From: Hyphomonadaceae bacterium
GTDB lineage: Bacteria; Pseudomonadota; Alphaproteobacteria; Rhizobiales; Hyphomicrobiaceae
DNA length: 64,000 nucleotides
Direction of reading: 5' to 3'
Assembly (NCBI GenBank): GCA_019747815.1
Contig: JAIEQJ010000050.1
Location: 62,001-126,000 of the forward strand
In this document: piece by piece, positions 9,242 through 17,849 of the stretch
How positions within the stretch are numbered: the first letter of the stretch is position 1
Layout of the letters: the number at the start of each line of letters is the position of its first letter
The notes under the pieces: model-generated
Told to the model about the DNA's origin: nothing
The model's database searches: none
What the model saw: only the letters and a program-made list of their open reading frames with translations
Position numbers and translations under genes: made by a program

Positions 9242-9306
9242 ACAGGGGAGGAAGTCTTAGGTCATTGATGACGTTGCGGTTTGCGGGTTGCCATTTGCAT
9301 GCCGAG

Positions 9307-9352
9307 GTTCGAACTGTCGAACACGCGCACAGGCATGTTCGGAATTCCGAAC
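9307..9352 (-). promoter_or_regulatory. Paired 16-bp palindromes, probable AioR enhancer sites
   Basis: Two inverted repeats share GTTCG-N6-CGAAC: GTTCGAACTGTCGAAC at 9307-9322 and the perfect palindrome GTTCGGAATTCCGAAC at 9337-9352. Their centres are 30 bp apart, close to three helical turns, and they lie about 75-105 bp upstream of the -24 element. That is the usual place for activator sites of an NtrC-type regulator. AioR binding is inferred. Confidence 0.7.
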
Positions 9353-9358
9353 ATCGCG

Positions 9359-10684
9359 CTACTCAGGCGATCCTGCCAGGCCATACCGCTTCATCTTTTC
9401 CCAGAGCGTCGTGCGTGAAATACCGAGCGCTTTCGCCGCCGGGAGAATGGCGCCACCGGTCATTGTCAGAGCGCGCTGAATGTGACGCTTCTCGGCGTCT
9501 TCGCGTGCCGTGCCGAGCGACGCCATGAACCTGTCCTCCGTCACGGGGTGGTCGCTGCGCTCGGGAAACAGGTCTACGGGCATGATCCAGCGGCCGCCCG
9601 CGAGTGCGACCGCCCGCTCAATCCGGTTCCTGAGCTCGCGCACGTTGCCCGGCCAGTTATATTCGCGCGCAGATTCGCAAGCCAGTGCCGACACGCCGAC
9701 GACGTCGCTCTCGATTGTGCGGGCGAACTCGGCAAATAGCCGGTCTATCAGCCAGTCGATGTCATCGGCGCGGTCGCGCAACGGAGGCACATGGGCGGCG
9801 ATGACGTTGATCCGGTAATAAAGATCATCGCGGAAGGTGCCTTCGCGAATGCGCTGCAGCAAATCGGCGTTGGTGGCGCAAATCAGCCTGGCCCTGAACG
9901 GAAGCGCCTGCTCACCGCCTACGCGGTGAAACGAGCGGCCCTCGATCACGCGCAGCAGCTTGGCCTGCAGCTTTGGCGTCAGCTCGCTAATTTCGTCGAG
10001 AAAGAGGACGCCCTGTCCGGCGCGCTCGGCATAACCAAGGTGGCGTGCGTGCGCTCCTGTAAAGGCGCCCTTCTCGTGACCGAACAACTCGCTTTCCATT
10101 AACTCTGCCGGAATTGCCGAGCAGTTGAGGGCCATGAATGGGCCGCTGGGCTTGTCCCGCATCGTATGCAGGTACCTCGCGCAAACTTCCTTGCCGACGC
10201 CGGTCTCCCCAGTGAGTAAAAGGTGCGAGTTTACGCGAGCCGCGCGCCGCAGGAAGTGCTCAAGTTCGCGCATGGCCACTGACACACCGAGCACAGGATC
10301 GCCCTCCGGTTCAGGCGGCCCCATTACATGTTCCAGGCGCGACAAGAACTCGCTCATGACGAACGGCTTGGTCAGATAATCGCGCGCACCTTCGCGCATA
10401 AGGCCAACGGCCTGCTCGACATCACCGTATCCCGTGATGAACAGGAAAGGTGGGGCGCTGCGATTGCGCGAAAGTGAGCGAAACACATCGGCGCCCGAAC
10501 GGTCGGGCAGCCGGATGTCGCAGATGACGGCATCGGCAGTCGCCTCAGACAGACCTCGCACGGCTTCCGCGCCCGTCTTCCACCAGCGCACTTTAGCGCC
10601 TTCGAGCTTGAGACGCTGAGCCAGGGATTCACCCATGATGGGGTCGTCCTCGATCAGCCCAAGATTCCTGTTCTCAAGCGACAT
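9359..10684 (-). CDS. aioR: Sigma-54-dependent response regulator AioR
   Basis: A 441-residue NtrC-family regulator. The receiver domain (residues ~6-120) has the phospho-acceptor Asp56 in VICDIRLP. The AAA+ domain (~140-370) has Walker A (GETGVGKE), the sigma-54 contact loop GAFTGA and Walker B (LFLDEISEL). A Fis-type HTH lies at the C-terminus (AAKALGISRTTLWEKM). It activates the sigma-54 promoter of aioBA in response to AioS. The start overlaps aioS by 11 bp. Confidence 0.95.
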   Translation of the reverse strand: MSLENRNLGLIEDDPIMGESLAQRLKLEGAKVRWWKTGAEAVRGLSEATADAVICDIRLPDRSGADVFRSLSRNRSAPPFLFITGYGDVEQAVGLMREGARDYLTKPFVMSEFLSRLEHVMGPPEPEGDPVLGVSVAMRELEHFLRRAARVNSHLLLTGETGVGKEVCARYLHTMRDKPSGPFMALNCSAIPAELMESELFGHEKGAFTGAHARHLGYAERAGQGVLFLDEISELTPKLQAKLLRVIEGRSFHRVGGEQALPFRARLICATNADLLQRIREGTFRDDLYYRINVIAAHVPPLRDRADDIDWLIDRLFAEFARTIESDVVGVSALACESAREYNWPGNVRELRNRIERAVALAGGRWIMPVDLFPERSDHPVTEDRFMASLGTAREDAEKRHIQRALTMTGGAILPAAKALGISRTTLWEKMKRYGLAGSPE

Positions 10685-12119
10685 GGCCGAGTTCCACCTT
10701 TTGCCGTGTGGGAAACGAAATGGTCACCAGCGTGCCGCCACCGGCGCCCTTGCCAACCGACACATTGCCGTCGAGTTCGCGGACAAGCCGGTTGGTCATC
10801 CAAAGACCTAGTCCCGTGCCGCGGCCGATCGGCGCCGGGCGGTCGGCCGTGCCGGTCAGCATGGCGACCCCCGTCGGCGGGATGCCCGACCCCGCATCCT
10901 CAACCTGCAGCACGAGAGCATCCGCACTTTCTGCGAGCGATACCGTTGCCCAGGCCCCCCGTGGGGTAGCCTGGCAGGCGTTGAGAGCGAGATTGAGGAT
11001 GATTTGGCGGACGGTACTGGCGGGCAAGGCCACCTCTCCGGCTAATTCATTGCGCCATTGCAGCAGCACGTCCCGTCTGTTTGCTTCTGGAGAAATGAGG
11101 AGCTTGAGGTCTTCGATATCATCGCGGCTGAGCTGTCGCTCGTCGCGCTCCGACCGATAGCTCATCAGTGCCGCACGCACCACGTCGCGAATTCCCTTGA
11201 GGCCGCGCTCCACGAGGTCCAGCGTAGTGCTGCGCGTGTTCACGTCCGCCCCATGCCGCTTGAGTGTATCGATCGCGTTGAATAACCCGCCGAGCGGATT
11301 GTTGATCTCGTGCGCCATGCCCGAGGCGAGGCGTCCTAGACTGGCCAGGCGCTCTTCCTCGGCCAATTTGGCGCCGAGGGCCTCGCGTTCGGCTACGGCC
11401 GTTGCAAGTCTGTTGAAAGCTTCGAAGGGCCGCTGGTAGTCACGGCTTGCCAAAGCCACGACATGGTCCGGTATGGGATCGACCTGGCCGTCGTGACTAC
11501 GCTCGAGATAGCCCGTCAGTGTGCGCACCGGGCGCATCATCCGACCAACAATGAACCATGCAGCGCCGGCCAGGACCACTGTCAACGCCATATTGGTCAG
11601 GATCAGCGTCCACAGCACATGGCGCCGCTCGGCGAGCAGCGGAGCGATGTCGAGCGCGGCGTATATGCTGCCTACGGGCTGGTTTTCATAGAGAACGTCG
11701 CGGCGGACATAGGCGCGTTGCGCGTCCTCCTCGATCGCCACCTTGCCGGTTTGCGCTATCGGCTGGGTAAAGTTCGCCGGTACGCGAATTTGTGACGGGA
11801 TGCGAACGGGGTCGGACGACGCAATCACGAACCCATCTGCACCGGCCACGATGGTCTCCGTTGGCCTGATCTCTCCGGGTCGGTGCTGTGAGCGATCGAG
11901 CACGTCGAAGACCTGCCAGACATCTTCCCGGACCATGGAGTCCACGAGCGCGAGCGACAGACCGTCGAGATAGACGTCGGCTAGGGCTTGGATCTGGCGG
12001 GTTTGCGTCTCGATCAACCGGCTGAGGACCCGCTCCGAGGTGAAGATCGACACTGCGATCATGAAAATCGTGACGGTCAGTGGCACCCGAGCGGTGATCG
12101 GTAAGCGGTGCAGCTTCAC
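10674..12119 (-). CDS. aioS: Arsenite-responsive sensor histidine kinase AioS
   Basis: About 481 residues from a GTG whose GTGA overlaps the aioX stop. Order: an N-terminal transmembrane helix, a periplasmic domain of roughly 150 residues, a second transmembrane helix (LILTNMALTVVLAGAAWF), a HAMP-like linker, the phospho-acceptor His in ASGMAHEINNPLGG, and a HATPase with N box (NLALNACQA) and G boxes (DAGSGIPP, GRGTGLGLW). It phosphorylates AioR. The open frame extends further upstream inside aioX, but that part has no family character, so the GTG is preferred. Confidence 0.93.
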   Translation of the reverse strand: MKLHRLPITARVPLTVTIFMIAVSIFTSERVLSRLIETQTRQIQALADVYLDGLSLALVDSMVREDVWQVFDVLDRSQHRPGEIRPTETIVAGADGFVIASSDPVRIPSQIRVPANFTQPIAQTGKVAIEEDAQRAYVRRDVLYENQPVGSIYAALDIAPLLAERRHVLWTLILTNMALTVVLAGAAWFIVGRMMRPVRTLTGYLERSHDGQVDPIPDHVVALASRDYQRPFEAFNRLATAVAEREALGAKLAEEERLASLGRLASGMAHEINNPLGGLFNAIDTLKRHGADVNTRSTTLDLVERGLKGIRDVVRAALMSYRSERDERQLSRDDIEDLKLLISPEANRRDVLLQWRNELAGEVALPASTVRQIILNLALNACQATPRGAWATVSLAESADALVLQVEDAGSGIPPTGVAMLTGTADRPAPIGRGTGLGLWMTNRLVRELDGNVSVGKGAGGGTLVTISFPTRQKVELGHVA

Positions 12120-12994
12120 TCGCCAGCTCCTCGCACCAGCTTCATCTTGGCCGCAATGCCGTCGAACAGCTCCGGTTTTTCGACACTGAACCCGTCGAGG
12201 CGCAGCATGCCCAGCACGCGACGCCCATCGATGTCGCCTGGCATATTGACGAGAGCCTCCCGCAGCCGCGAGATCGCGGCGGACGCGGCATCGGCCGCCG
12301 CGCACGCAATGGGTGGGAAGCCGAGCAGCTCAGATTTGCGAATAATGCGGGTTCGCGCCACCAGCTCGGGCTCGGCTTCGCGCAGTACCTCGTACACGTA
12401 GCCATCCACGCTTCCGCTCGCCGCAAGACCCGAGGACACAGCCCGAACCACGTTGCGATGGCCGTAGGTATAAAAGAATTGCCGGAAGAAGCGACTCGGC
12501 GATCGGCCCATTTCCGCAAGAGCCGCGGACGTCACCAAGTATCCGGAGTTGCTGTCCGGATCGGAAAAGGCGTGGACCGTACCTGCCAGATCCGCAAGGG
12601 AGTCTGCCTTCAGATCCATTCGGCCGATCAGATAGGACTGGTAGAGCGGCTGGCCCTTCCAAACCGGGACGGCGACCAAGGCCAACTCCTCGCGGAACGC
12701 CACGAAAGGGTATCCGCAAATCCAGGCCGCATCGACCTGACGCGTCACCAACAGAGCCGTGATTTCCTGGTACGTCCGACGTGTCACCAACTGAACGGGT
12801 CGCTCGGTCGCACGCGCAAGGTAGGCCTTCAGCTCCTCGAGCATCACCAGGTCAGAAGTCAGCAGCACCGGTGTCAAGGCGAAGCGAAGGGGTGTACTCG
12901 CTGCCCGCGCGCGCCGGGCACCCCACGACGCCAGGCCAGCGGCGCTGCCCAGGCCGAGCAGCACGCGTCGGCGATCCGTATATACCGATGTCAC
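12116..12994 (-). CDS. aioX: Periplasmic arsenite-binding protein AioX
   Basis: A 292-residue PhnD/TctC-like periplasmic binding protein. The N-terminus has consecutive arginines followed by a hydrophobic stretch and an ARA cleavage site, so it is exported, possibly by Tat. Cys93 lies in AAWICGYPFV; a cysteine in this kind of segment is essential for As(III) sensing in characterised AioX. It presents arsenite to AioS. First gene of aioXSR; overlaps aioS by 4 bp. Confidence 0.93.
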   Translation of the reverse strand: MTSVYTDRRRVLLGLGSAAGLASWGARRARAASTPLRFALTPVLLTSDLVMLEELKAYLARATERPVQLVTRRTYQEITALLVTRQVDAAWICGYPFVAFREELALVAVPVWKGQPLYQSYLIGRMDLKADSLADLAGTVHAFSDPDSNSGYLVTSAALAEMGRSPSRFFRQFFYTYGHRNVVRAVSSGLAASGSVDGYVYEVLREAEPELVARTRIIRKSELLGFPPIACAAADAASAAISRLREALVNMPGDIDGRRVLGMLRLDGFSVEKPELFDGIAAKMKLVRGAGE

Positions 12995-13045
12995 CGCCAG
13001 TTCCTCCCGACGGTCGGCTGGCCTCCAACGGGTCAGCGGCTTCTT

Positions 13046-13078
13046 ATTTTGCTTATTAGCCTACACTGCAGGCAAAAT
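13046..13078. promoter_or_regulatory. Palindromic divergent promoter region (aioX / MFS)
   Basis: ATTTTGC (13046-13052) is inverted at GCAAAAT (13072-13078). Because of the symmetry, both strands carry a TTGCYT -35-like and a CAAAAT -10-like hexamer 18 bp apart. This could be overlapping divergent sigma-70 promoters for aioX (minus) and the MFS gene (plus), or a regulator site. The 12995-13192 gap holds nothing else I can identify. Confidence 0.35.
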
Positions 13079-13192
13079 GCGAGCAACGAAGAGCCACACA
13101 GCCTCGGTCCCGGCAGATGTCAGCCTCGCGACAACGCGAGGCCAAACGACTAGTAATTTTGCCCCAGCAAGGCTCTGAGAACGGATTGCCGG

Positions 13193-14470
13193 ATGGCTCG
13201 GTCAACGTCGGGAACGAAGTTAACGCCCGGACATCTGGTGGCCATTGTCTGCGCCGCGCAGGTGCTTGTGCAAATTGGCGCTTTCTTCTGGCCTGCGTTG
13301 CTGCCGCGCATGATGCCGCTCTGGAACCTCAACAACAGTGAAGCTGGCTGGATCACTGCCATCTTCTACGCAGCCTATATGGTCTCCGTGCCAGTGCTCG
13401 TTACTCTCACTGATCGACTGGATGCCAAGCACGTTTATCTTTTTGGCGTGGGGGCGACGGTTGTCGGCCATTTGTTGTTTGCGGTTGCCGCCGACGGCTT
13501 TTGGTCCGCGATGGCGACGCGAGCGTTGACAGGCATGGGTTGGGCCGGCACGTACATGACGGGCCTGAAGCTATTGGCCGACCAAGTCGACGCCAAGCAA
13601 ATGTCGCGCGCCACGGCGGGGCATGCAGCAAGCATCGGCATCTCTGGAGCCCTTTCGTTCGCGTGTGCCGACCTGCTGGCGACCGTCGGCGGCTGGCAGC
13701 TGGCCTTTTTTGCTGCAAGCGTGTCAGCTTCTGTTGCTTGGATCCTGGTCGCGCTGTTTGCGCCTCGACGCGTAAAGAAGCCGCTTTCGGCAGCCGATGG
13801 ACAGGGGCTCTTCAATTTCCTGCCCGTGTTTCGCAACACATCGGCGATGGCCTACGCGCTTGCTTATTGCATCCACACTTTAGAGATGAGTGCATTACGC
13901 GGGTGGGGTGTCGCATTTCTGGCTTGGGTCGCGGCAACCACTGGTTCGGGGGCAGGACTGTTCTCGCCAACCGTCGTCTTAACCGCCCTCGGCATCATCG
14001 GCACTGTCGCGAGCGTTGTGGGTAACGAGGCCGCCATTCGCTTCGGGCGTCGGCGCCTGATCATGACGGCTATGGTGGCCTCGATCCTCATTGGCGCCTG
14101 TCTAGGCTACATTGGGGCGCTTTCTTATTGGGCTGCCGTTGGCCTCCTCCTCGTCTACGGCCTGGTGGTGTGGCTTGACTCCTCTTCGTTGACAGCGGGC
14201 GCGGCTGGTACGGCTGATCCCGCGCGGCGTGGCGCCACCCTCGCTGTTCACTCGATGCTCGGCTATGCAGGCGGTTTCGTTGGACCGCTCATTGTTGGTT
14301 GGGTTCTTGATGGCGCAGGTGGCATGTCACGAGCGGGTTGGAGCGCCGCGTTTCTTTCGGTAGCTGTGCTGATGGCCTTGGCGTTCGCTGCGTTTGCGAT
14401 TATCCGGCCGCGCGAGCTTGCCGGTGACAAGGGCGAGTCAGAATCGGCTAAAGACCGGGCCGCCACGTAG
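13193..14470 (+). CDS. MFS transporter, arsenic-island type A
   Basis: A 425-residue major-facilitator protein with 12 predicted transmembrane helices, the MFS loop motif after helix 2 (LTDRLDAKHV), and a short hydrophilic C-terminal tail. It is divergent from aioX and resembles the transporter at 16410, with shared blocks such as SEAG-x-ITA/MAS, P-x-LTALTDR-like and GNEAAIRFGR. The position beside aioXSR suggests export or uptake of an arsenic compound or phosphate analogue; the substrate cannot be assigned from sequence. Confidence 0.85.
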   Translation: MARSTSGTKLTPGHLVAIVCAAQVLVQIGAFFWPALLPRMMPLWNLNNSEAGWITAIFYAAYMVSVPVLVTLTDRLDAKHVYLFGVGATVVGHLLFAVAADGFWSAMATRALTGMGWAGTYMTGLKLLADQVDAKQMSRATAGHAASIGISGALSFACADLLATVGGWQLAFFAASVSASVAWILVALFAPRRVKKPLSAADGQGLFNFLPVFRNTSAMAYALAYCIHTLEMSALRGWGVAFLAWVAATTGSGAGLFSPTVVLTALGIIGTVASVVGNEAAIRFGRRRLIMTAMVASILIGACLGYIGALSYWAAVGLLLVYGLVVWLDSSSLTAGAAGTADPARRGATLAVHSMLGYAGGFVGPLIVGWVLDGAGGMSRAGWSAAFLSVAVLMALAFAAFAIIRPRELAGDKGESESAKDRAAT

Positions 14471-14556
14471 CGGAAACTGGCTAAGCCGTCAGGGGCAAGA
14501 TCGACAGGCCGATACATGCGATAGCAAGCGGCTGCACATCACGAGCAACGCAAGTG

Positions 14557-14582
14557 GGCCCCGGCGACGGCCGGGGCCTTTT
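14557..14582 (+). terminator. Rho-independent terminator after MFS gene
   Basis: A perfect 9-bp GC-rich stem (GGCCCCGGC / GCCGGGGCC) with a 4-nt GACG loop is followed by TTTT. It lies 86 bp after the MFS stop and just before the converging arsO-like gene. Confidence 0.85.
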
Positions 14583-14591
14583 GCTGGCAAT

Positions 14592-15953
14592 CTAGGAGCA
14601 GCCGCAGCCTTTTGCGCCTTCGGCTTTCGCAGCAGCGTCCTGCTGGCAGCACGCATCGCTTGCTGCGGGTGGCGGTCCACCACAACATTCTTCTTCCTGA
14701 GGGCTGGCGGTAAGCGGACGGCTGCAGACGCCGGTCTCCGGCAATTCCAGTTCCACGCGTTCTGCGGCTTCCTTGTCACCGGCGATGTCGGCCATGATGG
14801 ATCGAACCTGCTCGTATCCGGTCATCATGAGGAACGTGGGTGCTCTCCCGTACGACTTCATGCCTGCAAAGTAAAAGCCACTCTCGGGTTGCGAAAGCTC
14901 GCGGGCGCCGTGCGGGCGTACGGTTCCGCAGCTGTGTAAGTTGGGATCGATCAGCGGAGCCAGGACCGGTGGACACTCCAGGGCCGGGTCGAGCGCTATG
15001 CGCAGCTCCCGAAGGAATGATAGGTCAGGTCGGAAGCCGGTCGCGACAATCAATTCATCCACCTCGACCTGTCGGCCACAACATGCAGATCCCGAACCCA
15101 GCCGTAGTTTTCCGCACGTGGCGGACACGTGCGTGAGCCCGAAACCAGCTTCGACCCGCACACCACCTGTTTGCACCAACGCTGCGAAGACCTTGCCGAG
15201 TTCGCCTCGTGCCGCCAATTTGTCGTTGACGCCTCCGCCGAATGATTTGGCCGGATTGTCGCCGCGCAACAGCCAGACAATCTGCGTGTCCGCTGCGGCT
15301 TCCTTGAGACGTGCCAGGTCCAGAATCGTACCTACCGCGGAGTGGCCTGCACCCAGCACAGCAACCGTTCTGTTGGCATACCGCGCACGCTCTTTTCCGA
15401 GAACGTCCGGCATTCCGTAGGCGATTTGGCCGCGGTGCGCAGCCTCGCCAACGGCTTCCAGCCCGCTAATGCCGCCCGGATTGGGCGTATCCCAGGTTCC
15501 CGATGCGTCGACCACGGCATCCACGAGTGCCGTCGCTGGTCCCTTGCCGTTCTGATAGCGAAGTTCGAACTTTGCTTTGTCGCGGCCCGCACTCTTGACT
15601 TTGTCGATGCCGGCCCTCGCGATCGAGACGATACGGCTGTTGAGATGGATGTGGTCGCTCAGAGGCGTGCGGGTTGCCAACGGCTCGAGGTACTGCTCGA
15701 TCAGTTCGCCGCCGGTGGGATAGTGTTCCGGATCCGGGCTATTCCATCCTGCCGCGCCCAGAAGTCTTTCCGAGGCCTTGTCGATATTGTATCGCCACGG
15801 CGAGAACATGCGCACATGCGACCATTGCCGAACAGCCGCGCCAACGTGACTGCCGGCTTCGAACACAAGCGGTTCAAAACCTCGTTCCAACGCATGGGCG
15901 GCCGCAGCCAGACCGGTTGGTCCCGCGCCGACAACTGCTACCTTACTTGCCAT
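14592..15953 (-). CDS. arsO: ArsO-like FAD-dependent oxidoreductase with cysteine-rich tail
   Basis: A 453-residue flavoprotein monooxygenase-type protein. It has an N-terminal FAD Rossmann motif (VVGAGPTGLAAA), a second dinucleotide motif (VLGAGHSAVGT), and ATGFRPDLSFL near the end of the NAD domain. The last ~45 residues hold seven cysteines, mostly in pairs (VCS, ECCG, ACCQ, GCGCS), likely to bind As(III). Similar flavoproteins called ArsO occur in ars operons, but their reaction is not firmly established. The ATG at 15953 has a strong GGAAGGA site. It is 41 bp after arsR on the same strand. Confidence 0.8.
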   Translation of the reverse strand: MASKVAVVGAGPTGLAAAAHALERGFEPLVFEAGSHVGAAVRQWSHVRMFSPWRYNIDKASERLLGAAGWNSPDPEHYPTGGELIEQYLEPLATRTPLSDHIHLNSRIVSIARAGIDKVKSAGRDKAKFELRYQNGKGPATALVDAVVDASGTWDTPNPGGISGLEAVGEAAHRGQIAYGMPDVLGKERARYANRTVAVLGAGHSAVGTILDLARLKEAAADTQIVWLLRGDNPAKSFGGGVNDKLAARGELGKVFAALVQTGGVRVEAGFGLTHVSATCGKLRLGSGSACCGRQVEVDELIVATGFRPDLSFLRELRIALDPALECPPVLAPLIDPNLHSCGTVRPHGARELSQPESGFYFAGMKSYGRAPTFLMMTGYEQVRSIMADIAGDKEAAERVELELPETGVCSRPLTASPQEEECCGGPPPAASDACCQQDAAAKAEGAKGCGCS

Positions 15954-15994
15954 TTTCCATCCTTCCGGCTTCATCGAAATTGTGGTCAAATAGA

Positions 15995-16330
15995 CTAAGC
16001 GGCCGTTCCCACTGCTCCACTGCTGGTGCAATCCGCGTCGATGCAGCACTCCGCGATCAGGAATTCCAGCAGACCTTGCATCACCGGATAGTTCGCTCGG
16101 CAAATCAACGTCGTCGCTTCACGCTCCTGGCTGACCAGCCCAACGATCATCAGTGTCTTCAAGTGATGAGAGAGCGTGGAAGCGGGGATCGAGAGTCGCG
16201 CCTGCAGTTTGCCAACGGCCAGCCCCGGACCGCCTGCGCGCACAAGGGTGCGGTATATGCGCAGACGTGTGGGATTGCCGAGGGCTTCCAAGCGCGATGC
16301 GGCATCGTTGAGTTTCATGCTTGCCACCAT
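15995..16330 (-). CDS. arsR: ArsR-family arsenical repressor
   Basis: A 111-residue winged-helix repressor. The recognition helix region is SIPASTLSHHLKTL. Cys95, Cys96 and Cys101 (ECCIDADC) near the C-terminus resemble the As(III) site of Acidithiobacillus ferrooxidans ArsR (Cys95, 96, 102) rather than the CVC site of plasmid R773 ArsR. An in-frame ATG at 16318 is also possible. It is transcribed with arsO and divergently from the MFS gene at 16410; the operator lies between them. Confidence 0.93.
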   Translation of the reverse strand: MVASMKLNDAASRLEALGNPTRLRIYRTLVRAGGPGLAVGKLQARLSIPASTLSHHLKTLMIVGLVSQEREATTLICRANYPVMQGLLEFLIAECCIDADCTSSGAVGTAA

Positions 16331-16357
16331 AGCCTGCCGGGCGCCTCACGTCAACTG

Positions 16358-16379
16358 TAATTCTAGCACCATAGAAATA
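16358..16379. promoter_or_regulatory. Candidate ArsR operator
   Basis: An AT-rich inverted repeat, TTCTA-N6-TAGAA (16361-16376), with two further matching outer pairs, lies in the 79-bp gap between divergent arsR and the MFS gene. The ATAGAAAT core on its right arm recurs at 28180-28187 before another ars operon. Binding is inferred. Confidence 0.5.
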
Positions 16380-16409
16380 TGCGCAGCCGTCTGTTAACGT
16401 CTGACAATA

Positions 16410-17606
16410 GTGGAGGGGATCATGCTGCGCGGAAAAGCACTTGTCATCGCCATGTGTATCGGCCAGATCGGCAGCCTTTTGCCGCATGTGGCCGTGCCGG
16501 CGGTCATGGCGCAACACCTCATTCCTTTGTGGCAGTTGAGTGCCAGCGAAGCGGGCTTGATGGCGAGCTCTTTTGCCATCGGGTACATGATGGCGGTGCC
16601 GATATTGACGGCTCTGACTGACAGGACGGATGCGCGAGTGGTTCTCGGGGTCGGATCCCTGCTCAGCTCCACCGCCACCGCTGCTTTCGGCTTGTTTGCC
16701 GAAGGGCTTGCTTCTGCAAGTCTTATCTGGGGACTGGCCGGCATCGGCTTTGCCGGCGCCTACATGCCGGGCCTCAAGGCGCTGACAGATAGATTGCCTC
16801 CCGGTGATAGTTCCCGCAGCGTGACGTTCTACACCGCCAGCTATTCTCTTGGGGTCGGCCTGTCTTTCCTGGTCGCGCAGGTGATTGCCGATACGGCTGG
16901 ATGGCGAGCTGCATTTCTCACGACAGCGGCCGGTCCGTTGGCGATGGCGATTGTCAGCGCGGGCATGTCCGGCGTGAGGCCGCCTGCCAATGCCCGTCGG
17001 TTGCTGGACTTCCGGCCTGTGCTACGCAACCGAGCTGCCCTTGGATACATACTGGGATATGGCACGCACTGCTTCGAGGTATATGCTTTGCGTGCTTGGA
17101 TCGTGGCGTTCTGGACCTACCTCGTCGCAGTCAACGGCGGGAACGCGATACTGGAGCCGCTTACCGTCAGTGTCATCGTCGCCGTCATTGCGATGCCCGC
17201 CAGTATTCTCGGAAACGAGGCGGCCATACGATTCGGCAGGCATTTTTCCATCTCTATTTTTATGGCGTGCGGGGGCCTTCTCGCGTTCCTTATCGCACTG
17301 GCCATACAAGCCCCACCAATCGTGTTGCTGATCCTGGTCCTCATTTACACCCTGGCCATCTTCGCCGACTCGGGTGCGCTGACGTCAGGAATGTCGGCAA
17401 GTGCGCAGCTAGAGTTTCGCGGTGCAACGATGGCATTGCACTCGACGGTCGGCTTCGGCCTTTCGGCGGCAGGCGCATGGGCGGTAGGGGTTGCCCTCGA
17501 TGCCGGCGGAGGATTGGCCGCGGCGCAAGGATGGCGTGCCGGCTTCATCGTCATGGCAGCCGTTGCGATGCTGGGACCAGCCGCGCTTTGGTGGTCACGC
17601 CGCTAG
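16410..17606 (+). CDS. MFS transporter, arsenic-island type A (paralogue)
   Basis: A 398-residue, 12-helix MFS protein related along its length to the one at 13193 (GFAGAYMPGLKALTDR versus GWAGTYMTGLKLLADQ). It is divergent from arsR-arsO and shares their likely operator, so it should be de-repressed by As(III). A role in exporting the ArsO product or another arsenical is plausible but unproven. Confidence 0.85.
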   Translation: MEGIMLRGKALVIAMCIGQIGSLLPHVAVPAVMAQHLIPLWQLSASEAGLMASSFAIGYMMAVPILTALTDRTDARVVLGVGSLLSSTATAAFGLFAEGLASASLIWGLAGIGFAGAYMPGLKALTDRLPPGDSSRSVTFYTASYSLGVGLSFLVAQVIADTAGWRAAFLTTAAGPLAMAIVSAGMSGVRPPANARRLLDFRPVLRNRAALGYILGYGTHCFEVYALRAWIVAFWTYLVAVNGGNAILEPLTVSVIVAVIAMPASILGNEAAIRFGRHFSISIFMACGGLLAFLIALAIQAPPIVLLILVLIYTLAIFADSGALTSGMSASAQLEFRGATMALHSTVGFGLSAAGAWAVGVALDAGGGLAAAQGWRAGFIVMAAVAMLGPAALWWSRR

Positions 17607-17708
17607 GCTAACGGAAGCCGCAAAAACCTTGCTGTAAGCCGCAGCGCATCGCGCGCAGGCCCCTTGCTGTGCGGAACGCAGCAGCATTCACCTTCTATGC
17701 GGAGGTGA

Positions 17709-17742
17709 TTGACATATGTATTTTCAAGTGTACGATTGTCAA
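17709..17742. promoter_or_regulatory. Inverted repeat before the peptide-type ABC operon
   Basis: TTGACA (17709-17714) is inverted as TGTCAA (17737-17742), with partly symmetrical TGTA/TACG inside. It lies about 110 bp before the ATPase gene. A TTGACAnATG element also precedes the CoA-transferase gene (24535), so it may be the operator of the SorC-like regulator encoded at 23520. Otherwise the 17607-17849 gap shows no gene. Confidence 0.35.
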
Positions 17743-17849
17743 AACACCGTTAGAAGCCGAATGTGGGAGGATCGATGTGACCAGCATGCGGCTCCGCGCC
17801 CAAGCGAGTTCTGTCCACAGGACGGGTACGTCGTGACCCTCGAAAGCGT

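Noticed and set aside
12120-12305. N-terminal extension of AioS beyond the GTG at 12119
   Set aside because: The extension lies wholly inside aioX, is Arg-rich and lacks a membrane or sensor pattern; the GTGA overlap gives a normal start.
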